Source of the DNA: Candidatus Brevundimonas phytovorans
Lineage (GTDB): Bacteria > Pseudomonadota > Alphaproteobacteria > Caulobacterales > Caulobacteraceae
Direction of reading: 5' to 3'
NCBI GenBank assembly: GCA_029203145.1
Contig: CP119309.1
Location: 1,451,001-1,515,000, forward strand
Length of the DNA stretch: 64,000 bases
Position numbers and translations under genes: made by a program. Of this stretch, positions 9,229 through 17,845 are shown one piece after another. The notes beneath the pieces were generated by a model. The model ran no database searches and was not told the DNA's origin. It saw only the letters and a list, made by a program, of their open reading frames with translations. The first letter of the stretch is position 1, and the number at the start of each line of letters is the position of its first letter.

Positions 9229-9696
9229 TCAGCCCTTGTCGCGCATCAGGCGAGCCTTGTCGCGCTGCCAATCACGCTCGGCCGAGGCCTCGCGCTTGTC
9301 GTGCAGCTTCTTGCCCTTGGCCAGAGCGATCTCAAGCTTGGCCTTGCCCTTTTCGTTCAGATACAGGCGCACCGGAATGATGGTTCGCCCGTCGCGCTGG
9401 ACGGCGCCGATCAGCTTGTCGATCTGCTTGCGGTGCAGCAGCAGCTTTCGGTGGCGGCGCGGCTCATGGTTGAACCGGTTGGCCTGCTTGTAGGGCGGAA
9501 TGTCCGAGTTGATCAGGACGATCTCACGCCCCTCCACCGCCGCATAGCTTTCGGCGATGTTGGCGCGACCGTCGCGCAGCGCCTTGATCTCGGTTCCCAG
9601 CAGTTGGATCCCGGCCTCGATATAGTCCTCGAGGAAATAGTCGAAGCGTGCGCGCCGGTTCTCGGCGATCACCTTCCTGGGCGCATCAGCGGACAT
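9229..9696 (-). CDS. smpB: SsrA-binding protein
   Basis: SmpB binds tmRNA and mimics the missing anticodon arm during trans-translation. The 155-residue protein has the expected beta-barrel core (GIQLLGTEIKALRDGRANI), the RKLLLHRKQI block, and the basic C-terminal tail KREASAERDWQRDKARL that enters the mRNA channel. The start ATG overlaps the dapA stop by one base (TGATG), so translation is probably coupled. Its partner RNA, ssrA, lies at 61.5 kb in this window. Confidence 0.97.
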   Translation of the reverse strand: MSADAPRKVIAENRRARFDYFLEDYIEAGIQLLGTEIKALRDGRANIAESYAAVEGREIVLINSDIPPYKQANRFNHEPRRHRKLLLHRKQIDKLIGAVQRDGRTIIPVRLYLNEKGKAKLEIALAKGKKLHDKREASAERDWQRDKARLMRDKG

Positions 9697-10580
9697 CAGG
9701 CGACCCCGGCTTCCGCCATCGCCTGGTCGATCTGCGGCTTGACGGCGTCGCGGGTCAGCGACAGCGGCAGACGGACTTCCTCACGGCACAGGCCCAGCTT
9801 GGCCAGGGCGTACTTGGCCGGCGACGGCGAGTTGTCGAGGAACAGGGCCTTGTGCAGGTTGATCAGACGGTCCTGCCAGGTCCGCGCCGTGGCGTAGTCG
9901 CCGGCCGCGACCGCGTCATACATGGCGACCATGGCTTCGGGTGCGACATTGGACGTCACCGAGATCACGCCCACGCCGCCGCTGGCCGCATAGCCCAGCC
10001 AGGTGGCGTCATCGCCGCTGATCAGGTCGAACGGGCCATTGATATGGTTGCGCATCCAGCTGACGCGCGAGATGTCGCTGGTGGCGTCCTTGATGCCGAC
10101 GATGTTGGGATTCTTCGCCAGGTGCGCGACCGCCTCGTTGGACAGATCGACCCCGCAACGGCTCGGCACGTTGTAGAGGATCATGGGGATCTGAACGGCG
10201 TCGGAGATCGCCTCGAAGTGGGCGATCATGCCGTCCTGCGAGGGCTTGTTGTAGTAGGGCGTCACCACCAGGGTCGCATCGGCGCCGACCTGCTTGGCGA
10301 AGGCCGACAGCTCGATGGCCTCATGGGTGGCGTTCGAGCCGGCGCCGGCGATCACGCGCACGCGGCCGGCGGCGATGGTCACGCATTGCTCGATGACGCG
10401 CTTGTGCTCGTCCATCCTCAGGGTGGCGCTTTCCCCGGTCGTGCCGACAGGGACCACGCCATGGACGCCAGCAGCGATCTGACGTTCCAGGAGTTTTTCA
10501 AAAGCCCCTTCGTCCACGTTTCCGTCACGAAGAGGTGTGATCAAGGCGGTGATCACGCCCTTGAACAAGGGGGCGGTCAT
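9696..10580 (-). CDS. dapA: 4-hydroxy-tetrahydrodipicolinate synthase
   Basis: Condenses aspartate semialdehyde with pyruvate in the lysine/diaminopimelate pathway (cytoplasmic TIM barrel). The 294-residue protein shows VGTTGESATL (pyruvate/ASA site), the YNVPSR segment with the active-site Tyr, and GIKDAT with the Schiff-base Lys. It supplies DAP for the peptidoglycan made by the PBP1A encoded downstream. It is divergent from slt (97 bp apart) and overlaps smpB by one base. Confidence 0.96.
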   Translation of the reverse strand: MTAPLFKGVITALITPLRDGNVDEGAFEKLLERQIAAGVHGVVPVGTTGESATLRMDEHKRVIEQCVTIAAGRVRVIAGAGSNATHEAIELSAFAKQVGADATLVVTPYYNKPSQDGMIAHFEAISDAVQIPMILYNVPSRCGVDLSNEAVAHLAKNPNIVGIKDATSDISRVSWMRNHINGPFDLISGDDATWLGYAASGGVGVISVTSNVAPEAMVAMYDAVAAGDYATARTWQDRLINLHKALFLDNSPSPAKYALAKLGLCREEVRLPLSLTRDAVKPQIDQAMAEAGVA

Positions 10581-10677
10581 TGAAACAAGTTACCTGCGCG
10601 GTGTTTCGGGCGGCGTCCGCCCTTTTGAAGAGGCAGGGAGCGTAGGTTGCTCGCCGCTCGGCCGCAACCAGTGATGA

Positions 10678-12723
10678 ATGAGGATCGGACATCTGATGAT
10701 CGCGACGACTGTGGCCGCCGCCCTGGCGATTCTGACTCCGCCAACCCAGGACGTGCTGAACAGCGCGCCTGCGCCCTATGCCTCCAGCCAGAACGGCATT
10801 CTCAGCGGCCAGGACATGGCCCTGTTCCAGCAAGGCCTCGCCTCGGCCCGCGCCCGCGACGTGATCGGCACGCAGTCGGTCATCAGCCGCATTTCCGACC
10901 CCACGGCGAAGAAGCTGGTCGAATGGGCCCTGGTCGACACCTCTGACAGGCAGTTGTCCTTCACTGATCTGGCCCGCGCCCAGACCGACCTGGCCCACTG
11001 GCCGCGCGGTGATTCGCGCCGGGCGGCGGGAGAGCGCGCCCTCAGCATGGCCAACGCCTCGCCCGACACCGTCATCGCCTTCTTCAACGGCACGGCCCCA
11101 ACGACGGCTGACGGCGCCATCGCCCTGGCGGCCGCTCTGGATCAGAAGGGCCAGCGTCGCGAAGCTCAGGACCTGATCCGCGACTGGTGGCGCACCCGTT
11201 CCTTCGAGGAAGCCCAGCAGTCCACGATCGCCAACCGCTGGGGCGGCTGGCTGAACGCTGAAGATCATGTCGCCCGCCTGAATATGTTGCTGCTGGGCCC
11301 GCACGGCCCGGCCACGCGCGCCATGGTCGCCATGGTTCCCGCCGACCGTCAGGCCGTGGCCAACGCCGTCATGGCCCTGCGCACCGCCTATGCGCCCGAC
11401 GCCATTGTGGCCGGCCTCAGCCCCGCCGTCGCCAACGACCCGGCCGTGGTTCTGGAACGTGTGCGTCTGCTGCGCTCGGCGGGTCGTCAGTCCGAGGCCT
11501 TCCCGCTCCTGTCCGCCCTGCCTGCCGCGCCGTCGCACAAGGAGGGCCAGGACACCCTCTGGACCGAGCGCCGCAACTACTTCCTCGACGCCCTGCAGCA
11601 GGGCAATCCCCGCGCCGCCTACGCCGCCATGAACGGCCACGGCTTCCCCTCGGGCGAGCGCAAGGTCGATGCCGAGTTCTTCGCCGGCTGGGTCGCCCTG
11701 ACCAAGCTGAACGACCCCGCCTCGGCCGCTCAGCACTTCGAAATCCTGCGCAACAGCTCCTCGACCCCGATCACCCAGGGCCGCGCTCTCTACTGGCTGG
11801 GCCGCGCCGCCGAGGCCCGCGGCGACCGGGCTGGCGCCCAGGCCTGGTACAAGGCCGGGGCCGAACACTGGCAGACCTTCTACGGCCAACTCGCCGCCGA
11901 AAAGGCCGGGATCACCACCCTGACCCTGCCCGGCGACCCGGCTCCCACGCCCGAGGACGTCAACCGCTTCGAGGGCAATGAGGTCGTGCGTGCTACGCGC
12001 ATCCTCGGCGCGGCGGGCGAAAAGACCCTGCTGCGGGTTTTCGCCTATCACCTCGACGACACCCTGCCCGCCTACGACCTGGCCCAGGTGTTCGACCTGA
12101 TGCAGGGCTATGGCGACCAATTCGGCTCCATGATGGTCGGCCGCGCCGCCAGCCAGCGCGGCTTTGTCATGCCGGAACGGATGTATCCCTTGCGGATGCC
12201 GCCAGTGGTCTCGGGCGCTGCGCCGCCGGAGTTCAGCCTGGCCATCGCGCGTCAGGAATCCAGCTTCGATCCCCTCGCCCGCTCCGGCGCCGATGCGCGC
12301 GGCATGATGCAGCTTCTGCCCGCCACCGGTCAGGGCGTGGCCCGCCGCATGGGGATCAGCTATTCGGCGGAACAGTTGTGGGATCCTGACTTCAACATGA
12401 AGCTGGGCAGCTATCACCTCGGCGAACTGATCAACAATTTCGGCGGCTCGCCCCTGCTGGCGACGGTTGGCTACAACGCCGGTCCGGCCCGCCCGCCGCA
12501 ATGGGTGGCCCGCTGCGGCGACCCGCGCAGCCAGCAGGTCGACCCCATCGACTTCATCGAGTGCGCCCCCTTCACCGAGACGCGCAACTACATGATGCGG
12601 GTGATGGAGAACATGCAGGTCTATCGCGCCCGACTGAACGGCGGCTCTGCGCCTCTGACCCCTTCCGCCGACCTCGCGCGCGGCACGCCGCCGAACAGCG
12701 GCCCGCGTTCGTATCAGCCGTAA
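10678..12723 (+). CDS. slt: Soluble lytic murein transglycosylase
   Basis: Cleaves the MurNAc-GlcNAc bond of peptidoglycan to 1,6-anhydro-MurNAc in the periplasm. A 681-residue protein with an N-terminal signal segment (MIATTVAAALAILTPP), a long alpha-superhelical region of TPR-like repeats (about 50-490), and a C-terminal SLT domain. The catalytic Glu is in ARQESSFDP (about residue 527), followed by GMMQLLPATG and the GYNAGP motif. The start is 10678; the second ATG at 10696 is an alternative that trims six residues. Its product is the substrate of the AnmK pathway. A strong terminator follows. Confidence 0.93.
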   Translation: MRIGHLMIATTVAAALAILTPPTQDVLNSAPAPYASSQNGILSGQDMALFQQGLASARARDVIGTQSVISRISDPTAKKLVEWALVDTSDRQLSFTDLARAQTDLAHWPRGDSRRAAGERALSMANASPDTVIAFFNGTAPTTADGAIALAAALDQKGQRREAQDLIRDWWRTRSFEEAQQSTIANRWGGWLNAEDHVARLNMLLLGPHGPATRAMVAMVPADRQAVANAVMALRTAYAPDAIVAGLSPAVANDPAVVLERVRLLRSAGRQSEAFPLLSALPAAPSHKEGQDTLWTERRNYFLDALQQGNPRAAYAAMNGHGFPSGERKVDAEFFAGWVALTKLNDPASAAQHFEILRNSSSTPITQGRALYWLGRAAEARGDRAGAQAWYKAGAEHWQTFYGQLAAEKAGITTLTLPGDPAPTPEDVNRFEGNEVVRATRILGAAGEKTLLRVFAYHLDDTLPAYDLAQVFDLMQGYGDQFGSMMVGRAASQRGFVMPERMYPLRMPPVVSGAAPPEFSLAIARQESSFDPLARSGADARGMMQLLPATGQGVARRMGISYSAEQLWDPDFNMKLGSYHLGELINNFGGSPLLATVGYNAGPARPPQWVARCGDPRSQQVDPIDFIECAPFTETRNYMMRVMENMQVYRARLNGGSAPLTPSADLARGTPPNSGPRSYQP

Positions 12724-12732
12724 CGCCATGCG

Positions 12733-12775
12733 CCTTGCCCCTCTCGGATCACGAGAGGGGCAAGGCCATGTTTTT
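12733..12775 (+). terminator. Intrinsic terminator after slt
   Basis: A perfect 14-bp stem (12733-12746 with 12752-12765, five-base loop) starts ten bases after the slt stop, followed five bases later by a run of five T. The T-tract is displaced, so termination may be partial. Confidence 0.75.
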
Positions 12776-12930
12776 ATCTTCAGCAGAGCCAACCCAGACA
12801 CGGCGGGCCTTCCAGCCCCATTTCCAGCCTTCAGCGCGCCGCGCTCCAAAACCGGACTAGGATCGCCTTCCTGGTCTTTGACATCGCAACAATCGCCTCG
12901 CGACCCCGCCGTCGCCCCACACCCCTCAAT

Positions 12931-13037
12931 GCCGTCATCCTCGGACTTGCCCCTAGGATCCAGCGCCGGGCGCGCGCTCACCCTGGCCAAGGCGGGGCGG
13001 AGGCCCCCCCGATCCTCAGGTCCAGCCCGAGGATGAC
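12931..13037. repeat. GC-rich palindromic intergenic repeat
   Basis: The 387-bp gap between slt and the ABC operon holds no convincing gene. Its centre has imperfect inverted arms built on GTCATCCTCGG (from about 12934) and CCGAGGATGAC (13027-13037), with further pairing inside (GGATCC-like words). The pattern resembles the dispersed palindromic sequences found elsewhere in the window (48.3, 51.9 and 58.4 kb) with different core words. Confidence 0.55.
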
Positions 13038-13051
13038 AGCGGCATTCACGA

Positions 13052-13099
13052 CCCGCCCATTGCACGAATTGCACTGTTTTTTTCGCCGCACCGTGCAAT
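13052..13099 (-). repeat. GTGCAATT repeat element, copy A
   Basis: On the minus strand an ATTGCAC half-site is followed by a run of seven A, then CAGTGCAATT-N-GTGCAAT and a G-rich flank. A second copy sits at 58899-58944: 31 of 33 core bases agree. The half-sites TTGCAC/GTGCAA form an inverted repeat around the A-run. No gene product is assigned; it could be an operator or part of a non-coding transcript. Confidence 0.6.
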
Positions 13100-13110
13100 C
13101 AGCCCGCCCC

Positions 13111-13878
13111 TCAGCCGCCGCCGGAAAGCCGCCTCGCCGCCAACAGGGGCCCGTCGGGCCCCTCGACCCAAACCCCGTTCAGACCGAAGACAGACCGTAG
13201 CACGGCGGGCGACAGGGCCTCGACCGGCGCTGCATCTGCGACCACGCGGCCAGCGCCTAGCACGACCACCCGGTCCGCCACTCGCGCCGCCAGCGTCAGG
13301 TCGTGCAGGCTGACCAGCACGCCCCCGCCCGCGTCGGCCCGCGCCCTCAGACGCTCCAGCACCAACAGCTGAGCATCAGGGTCCAGCCCGGCGATGGGCT
13401 CGTCCGCCAGCAGCAGCGGCGCCTGAACCACCAGGGCCCGCGCCAGCAGCACCCTCGCTCGCTCGCCGCCCGACATCTCGGCCACGCCGCGCTCGGCCAG
13501 GTGCCCCGCCCCGACCTCGCCCAGCGCCGCCCGCGCCCGCTCAAGCGCCTCGGCGCCTGACAGGAAGGGCGCGCCCAGAGCCGCGACCTCGATGGCCTGC
13601 AGGTTCCAGGCGATATGACGCTCCTGCGGCAGATAGGCCGCCCGCGTCCCGCGCTCGCGTTCCGACAGACGCCGCACATCCTCGCCGCCCAGCCTGGCCG
13701 CGCCGCTCTGCACGGGCGTCAGGCCCAGCCCCGCGCGAATGGCGCTGGACTTGCCCGCGCCGTTCGGGCCGCACAGAGCGACCAGCTCACCTGCGCCGAC
13801 CGACAGGCTGACCCCGTCCAGCACGGTCGCCGCTCCCATGCGCGCCACCACGCCGTCCAGCTCCAGCAAGGCGCTCAC
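13111..13878 (-). CDS. ABC transporter ATP-binding protein (iron/cobalamin/heme-type importer)
   Basis: ATPase of a FecCDE/BtuCDF-type importer, cytoplasmic. 255 residues from GTG 13878, with Walker A GPNGAGKSS, signature MSGGERARVLLARAL, Walker B LLLADEPIAGLD and the switch His in SLHDLTLA. The GTG overlaps the permease stop by 4 bp (GTGA), which fixes the start; the reading frame extends upstream but only over the permease gene. The operon order is TetR regulator, binding protein, permease, ATPase. Substrate unknown: no cobalamin riboswitch is seen upstream. Confidence 0.93.
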   Translation of the reverse strand: MSALLELDGVVARMGAATVLDGVSLSVGAGELVALCGPNGAGKSSAIRAGLGLTPVQSGAARLGGEDVRRLSERERGTRAAYLPQERHIAWNLQAIEVAALGAPFLSGAEALERARAALGEVGAGHLAERGVAEMSGGERARVLLARALVVQAPLLLADEPIAGLDPDAQLLVLERLRARADAGGGVLVSLHDLTLAARVADRVVVLGAGRVVADAAPVEALSPAVLRSVFGLNGVWVEGPDGPLLAARRLSGGG

Positions 13879-14864
13879 AGCCGCCACTCCCGCGCCGCGC
13901 GCCATGCGATCAGGGCGAACAGGGGCGCCCCGACAAGGGCCGTGAAGACGCCCAGCTTCAGTTCCTGATCCGTCGGCGCCAGCCGGGCCGCCAGATCGGC
14001 CAGCACCAGCATCAGCCCGCCCGCCAGCGCCGAGGGCCACAGCAGCCGCCCCGGATCACCGCGCACCGCCGCCCGCACCAGATGCGGCGCCGCCAGACCG
14101 ACAAAGCCGATCACCCCGGCGACCGCCACCGCCGCCCCCGCCGCGACCGCCGACGCGATCAGGGCCAGAACTCGCATCCGGCCCATCGACAGGCCCGAAG
14201 CCCGCGCCGCCTCCTCGCCCAGGGTCAGCATCCGCAGGCCGGGCGACGCCCCGGCTGCGAAGACAGCGGCCACGGCAAGCGCCGGCGCGACCCAGGCCAC
14301 GTCGATCCAGCTGCGGTTCTGCACCGAGCCCAGCAGCCAGTTCATCACCTCGGCCGAGGCGATCGGCGACGGCGACAGGTTGAAGATCAGGGCCGTCAGC
14401 GCCCCGGCGAAGCTCGACAGCGCCACCCCGAACAGGATCAGCGCCTCGGGCGCCCGCACCCTGGCCGCGATGGCCACCAGCAACAGGCCCGCCAGCGCCG
14501 CTCCGATCAGGGCCGCGCCCTCGACCAGACCGGGGATGGCCGCAGCCCCCAGCACGATGGCCCCCGCCGCGCCCAGCGCCGCCGTGGCGGATACGCCCAA
14601 GACGCCGGGGTCCGCCAGCGGGTTCCGCAACAGGCCTTGCAGCACAGCCCCCGCCAGCCCCAGCGCCGCCCCGACCATCAGGGCGCAGACCGCGCGCGGC
14701 GCCCGCACCTGCCACAGCACCTCGCCCGGCCCCGACGCGGGATCGGCCACGGCCTGCCCGTACTGGGCCGCCGACAAGGCCGTCTCCCCGAACAGGACCG
14801 CCGCGATCACGGCCAGCAGGATGGCCGCCGCCAGCCCCAAATTCAGGATCAGATGGCGCCTCAT
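13875..14864 (-). CDS. FecCD/BtuC-family ABC permease
   Basis: Inner-membrane permease of 329 residues with about ten helices, typical of iron-siderophore, heme and cobalamin importers. Recognisable family segments are RAPRAVCALMVGAALGLAG, LRNPLADPGVLGVS and GLAAPHLVRA, the last being the cytoplasmic coupling region for the ATPase. The ATG at 14864 overlaps the stop of the binding-protein gene by 4 bp, and the gene's own stop overlaps the ATPase start by 4 bp, indicating a translationally coupled operon. Confidence 0.94.
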   Translation of the reverse strand: MRRHLILNLGLAAAILLAVIAAVLFGETALSAAQYGQAVADPASGPGEVLWQVRAPRAVCALMVGAALGLAGAVLQGLLRNPLADPGVLGVSATAALGAAGAIVLGAAAIPGLVEGAALIGAALAGLLLVAIAARVRAPEALILFGVALSSFAGALTALIFNLSPSPIASAEVMNWLLGSVQNRSWIDVAWVAPALAVAAVFAAGASPGLRMLTLGEEAARASGLSMGRMRVLALIASAVAAGAAVAVAGVIGFVGLAAPHLVRAAVRGDPGRLLWPSALAGGLMLVLADLAARLAPTDQELKLGVFTALVGAPLFALIAWRAAREWRL

Positions 14865-15655
14865 CGCCCGGCCTCCGCCAGTTGAGCGGCGGCGTCCGCC
14901 GCGAACCAGGCCGGGCAGCCCAGCGCCGAAGCGGGCAGGTCCGCCGCCGTCCGCCCCCGCGCCGCCCTCTGAACCACCGGATGTCGACCCGCGCCGCGCC
15001 AGTCCGCTCGCCACTGCTGGAAGAAGCCGCGCACAAACAGGGCCGGCGGGCTCAGAGCGATCTTCTCGATCCCCAGCGGCTGATAGCCCGGCGCCGTCAC
15101 GCCGTTGCGGAACCCCGCCGCCCTCAGCACGGCGTCGATCAGCGAGCCCGCCCCGCTCGTGTAGCCGCCCGGCGTGACATAGACGACTTCCCGTCCACGC
15201 CCTGCCCCCGCCGCCTGGGCCAGCCGCCGATCCATATGGGCCGCCAGGGCCTCGCCCCGCGCCTCCTGCCCCAGCCCCTGCGACACGGCCCTCAGGTTCT
15301 CGCGGACCCCGTCCATGTCTGTGGCGTCATCAATGTTCAGCACGCGCGTCCCACGCTTTTCCAGCGCCGCCAGCAGGCGCGGCTCGCCGCCCCAGTAGCG
15401 GACCACCACGTCCGGCCGGAACCCCACGGCGGCCTCCAGCGTCGGACGAACCTTGGGCCGGCCCCGCGCCGCCTGCCGCATCCAGGAATCGGGATCGTCC
15501 GCCCGCGACGACAGGGCCAGCTCGGCCTCCGGCGCCAGGGCCAGCACATACTGGTCCGCGCATTGATCCAGCGACAGCACCCGCAAGGGGCGCGCCTCGG
15601 CGGCCGTCGGCGTCAGAACCAAAAGGGCCAGCCAGGCCCCGCGCACCGCCCTCAC
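14861..15655 (-). CDS. Periplasmic substrate-binding protein of iron/cobalamin-type ABC transporter
   Basis: 264 residues with a Sec signal peptide (about 1-21, ending in TAAEA) and no lipobox, so probably soluble periplasmic. The mature part begins RVLSLDQCADQYVLAL, the opening strand of the class III (BtuF/FhuD) helical-backbone fold. A RPDVVVRYWGG segment follows in the first lobe. It is shorter than many BtuF/FhuD homologues. It overlaps the TetR gene upstream and the permease downstream by 4 bp each. Ligand unresolved (siderophore, heme or B12). Confidence 0.85.
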   Translation of the reverse strand: MRAVRGAWLALLVLTPTAAEARPLRVLSLDQCADQYVLALAPEAELALSSRADDPDSWMRQAARGRPKVRPTLEAAVGFRPDVVVRYWGGEPRLLAALEKRGTRVLNIDDATDMDGVRENLRAVSQGLGQEARGEALAAHMDRRLAQAAGAGRGREVVYVTPGGYTSGAGSLIDAVLRAAGFRNGVTAPGYQPLGIEKIALSPPALFVRGFFQQWRADWRGAGRHPVVQRAARGRTAADLPASALGCPAWFAADAAAQLAEAGR

Positions 15656-16284
15656 GACCTGAGCAGCCCCGCGAACAGGGCGTCCAGCATGGTCCGGGTC
15701 AGTTCGTCCTTATCCGCCCATTCGAAATAGGGCTTGGTGATCCGAAGGGAAACGATGCCGTGACCGCAAGCCCAGATGGCCTGGGCGATGGTGGCGGGGT
15801 CCCCCTGCATCCGCCCGGCCGCCACAGCCTCCTCGACCACGGCGGCGAAGGAACGGAACAGTTCGGCGCCGGTCTCCTGGGCGACCGTCTGCGCGCCCTC
15901 GCGCGCCTCGACCGGCCGCGTCAGATAGGTCAGCCGATAGGCGTTGGGGTTGTCGAAGCCGAACTGGATATAGGCCTCGATCATCCGCCGCAGCCGCGCC
16001 TCGGGCGCCTCGTCCGCAGCCAGGATCTGCTGATGGGAGGCGATCAGCGCCTCAAAGGCCCCGCGGCAGATCTCATGCAGCATCTCGCTCTTGTCGGCGA
16101 AATGCATGTAGAGCGCGGTCGACGACAGGCCGACTTCGTCGGCGATCTTGCGGATCGTCGCGCCCTCATAGCCGTGCTCGACGAAGATGCGCTCCGCCGC
16201 CGTCAGTATCTCTGCGCGCCGAACATGGCCTTCGCCCTTGGGCTTGCGGGCCGAGCGCGGCGGGGGGGTCGAGTCGCCGGACAA
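15652..16284 (-). CDS. TetR/AcrR-family transcriptional regulator
   Basis: N-terminal HTH of the TetR type (AERIFVEHGYEGATIRKIAD followed by the recognition helix region LSSTALYMHFADKSEM) and a ligand-binding C-terminal domain. I place the start at TTG 16284, with GGAG seven bases upstream (210 residues, usual for the family). An upstream ATG at 16362 would add 26 atypical residues and run into the divergent promoter region. It overlaps the ABC binding-protein gene by 4 bp, so it probably controls this transporter operon and itself, and perhaps the divergent glycosyltransferase. The start is the least certain part. Confidence 0.88.
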   Translation of the reverse strand: MSGDSTPPPRSARKPKGEGHVRRAEILTAAERIFVEHGYEGATIRKIADEVGLSSTALYMHFADKSEMLHEICRGAFEALIASHQQILAADEAPEARLRRMIEAYIQFGFDNPNAYRLTYLTRPVEAREGAQTVAQETGAELFRSFAAVVEEAVAAGRMQGDPATIAQAIWACGHGIVSLRITKPYFEWADKDELTRTMLDALFAGLLRS

Positions 16285-16403
16285 TCCAGAACTCCAATTC
16301 GGGAAGCCCCCTGCATAGCCGCCCCGCTGCGAATCGCCAATCGCTTGCCATTTCGCAAACACTAAAGTTAATAAGCGTCAACAACCACAGGTCGGGGGAC
16401 CTG

Positions 16404-17828
16404 ATGCACGGACGATGGCCCAAAGGCCCGGCGACAGGTCTATTTGCGGACAATGCGAAGATCACGGCGACTCCAGGGCAACTCTGGGTAGCCATTCTTC
16501 TAATCGTCGCCACGACGGCCTCGGCGCTGACCCTTTCCCTCGTCGGCCGGACCCTGACCTACCTCGTGCAGATCAGCTTTCTGATCATCGTCGGCTGGCG
16601 GCTCCTGACCATTCTCGTCAGCCAACGCCCTGGCCCGGCGGCGCCGGCGGCGCCCGATCGCTGGCCACGCTATTCCATTGTCGTCGCGCTTCATGACGAG
16701 GCCGCGATCCTGCCTCATCTGGTCGAGCGTCTGTCGCGGCTGGACTACCCGCCGCATCTGCTGGACGGCTACCTGGCGCTGGAGGCCCACGATCAGGTCA
16801 CGATCGACGCCGCCCTGGCGCTCAACCGGCCCGCCTGGCTGCACGTCCTGATCGTTCCGCAGGGCACGCCCACCACCAAGCCCCGCGCCCTCAATCACGC
16901 CCTGGCCGTAGCCAGAGGCGACTTCCTGACCGTCTATGACGCTGAAGACGACCCTGACCCCTTGCAGTTGCAAGAGGCGGCGGCCCGGTTCGCCGCAGAG
17001 GACGACGACCTGGCCTGCCTGCAAGCCCCGCTGCGTATCCGACGTCTTTACAAGGGCTATGAGAACTCCCCCTTCCTGGATCGCCATTTCGCCGCCGAAT
17101 ACGCCGCCCTGTTCGAGATCACCCTGCCGGCGATGGCGCGCATGGGCCTGCCCTTCCCGCTCGGCGGCACCAGCAATCATTTCCGGGTGTCCGCCCTGCG
17201 CGCCCTGGGCGGTTGGGACGCGTGGAACGTGACCGAGGACGCCGACCTGGGTTTTCGCATCTGGCGGCGCGGCTGGCGGCTCGGCGTGCTCGCCCGCCCC
17301 ACCTATGAAACGCCGCCCGGTCGCCTGCTTCACTGGCTGCCCCAGCGGACCCGCTGGCTGAAGGGCTATATGCAGACCTTGCTCGTCCATACCCGCTTCG
17401 CTGCCGGCATGGGCTGGCGAGGGTGGAGCGCCATGAGTTTGACGCTCGGCGCGGCCCTGGCGTCGGCCGCCCTGCACGCCCTGTCGCTCGCCTGGATTAC
17501 AACCTTCTTCCTGACAGCGATGCTGGCGCGGCAACTGCCCGCAACGCCCTGGCTGGGGCTGGGGATTCTGTTGAGCGGCACGTCGGCGGCTGTTCTGACG
17601 ACCGCCATCGGCGCCCGACGGGCCAGTACGCCGTTCAGCGGTTGGGACATGCTGGCGGCCCCCGCCTACTGGTCGCTGCTCAGCCTGGCCTTCGCCCACG
17701 CCTTGGTCCGACTGATCGCCGAGCCTCACCGTTGGGACAAGACAGCCCACAAGCCCGACGTCGCGCCCCAGGATTTCCCGGCGATCAGCGAGCCATTGGT
17801 CGCCGACGCTGGACGAGCAGCCGCCTGA
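16404..17828 (+). CDS. GT2-family membrane glycosyltransferase (cellulose-synthase-like)
   Basis: 474 residues. Two N-terminal TM helices (about 27-75) precede a GT-A catalytic domain, and several C-terminal helices (about 340-430) follow. Catalytic-type motifs are VYDAEDDPDP (nucleotide-sugar/metal), TEDADLG (base Asp) and QRTRW (Q/RxxRW). This set is typical of processive or polyprenyl-linked GT2 enzymes that make or export polysaccharide. The acceptor and sugar are unknown, and no other polysaccharide genes are adjacent. GGGGA precedes the ATG. It is divergent from the TetR gene. Confidence 0.88.
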   Translation: MHGRWPKGPATGLFADNAKITATPGQLWVAILLIVATTASALTLSLVGRTLTYLVQISFLIIVGWRLLTILVSQRPGPAAPAAPDRWPRYSIVVALHDEAAILPHLVERLSRLDYPPHLLDGYLALEAHDQVTIDAALALNRPAWLHVLIVPQGTPTTKPRALNHALAVARGDFLTVYDAEDDPDPLQLQEAAARFAAEDDDLACLQAPLRIRRLYKGYENSPFLDRHFAAEYAALFEITLPAMARMGLPFPLGGTSNHFRVSALRALGGWDAWNVTEDADLGFRIWRRGWRLGVLARPTYETPPGRLLHWLPQRTRWLKGYMQTLLVHTRFAAGMGWRGWSAMSLTLGAALASAALHALSLAWITTFFLTAMLARQLPATPWLGLGILLSGTSAAVLTTAIGARRASTPFSGWDMLAAPAYWSLLSLAFAHALVRLIAEPHRWDKTAHKPDVAPQDFPAISEPLVADAGRAAA

Positions 17829-17845
17829 GCGCCTATCAGCCGCAG

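Noticed and set aside
10525..13098. Very long open frame (857 codons) antisense to slt
   Set aside because: High-GC third-position effect: slt on the other strand has clear family motifs, and this frame shows only low-complexity Gly/Arg/Ala sequence.
16371..16386. CtrA-like site (TTAA-N7-CAAC) between the TetR and glycosyltransferase genes
   Set aside because: Only one half matches TTAA-N7-TTAA; a single degenerate match in this length is expected by chance in an AT-richer promoter region.
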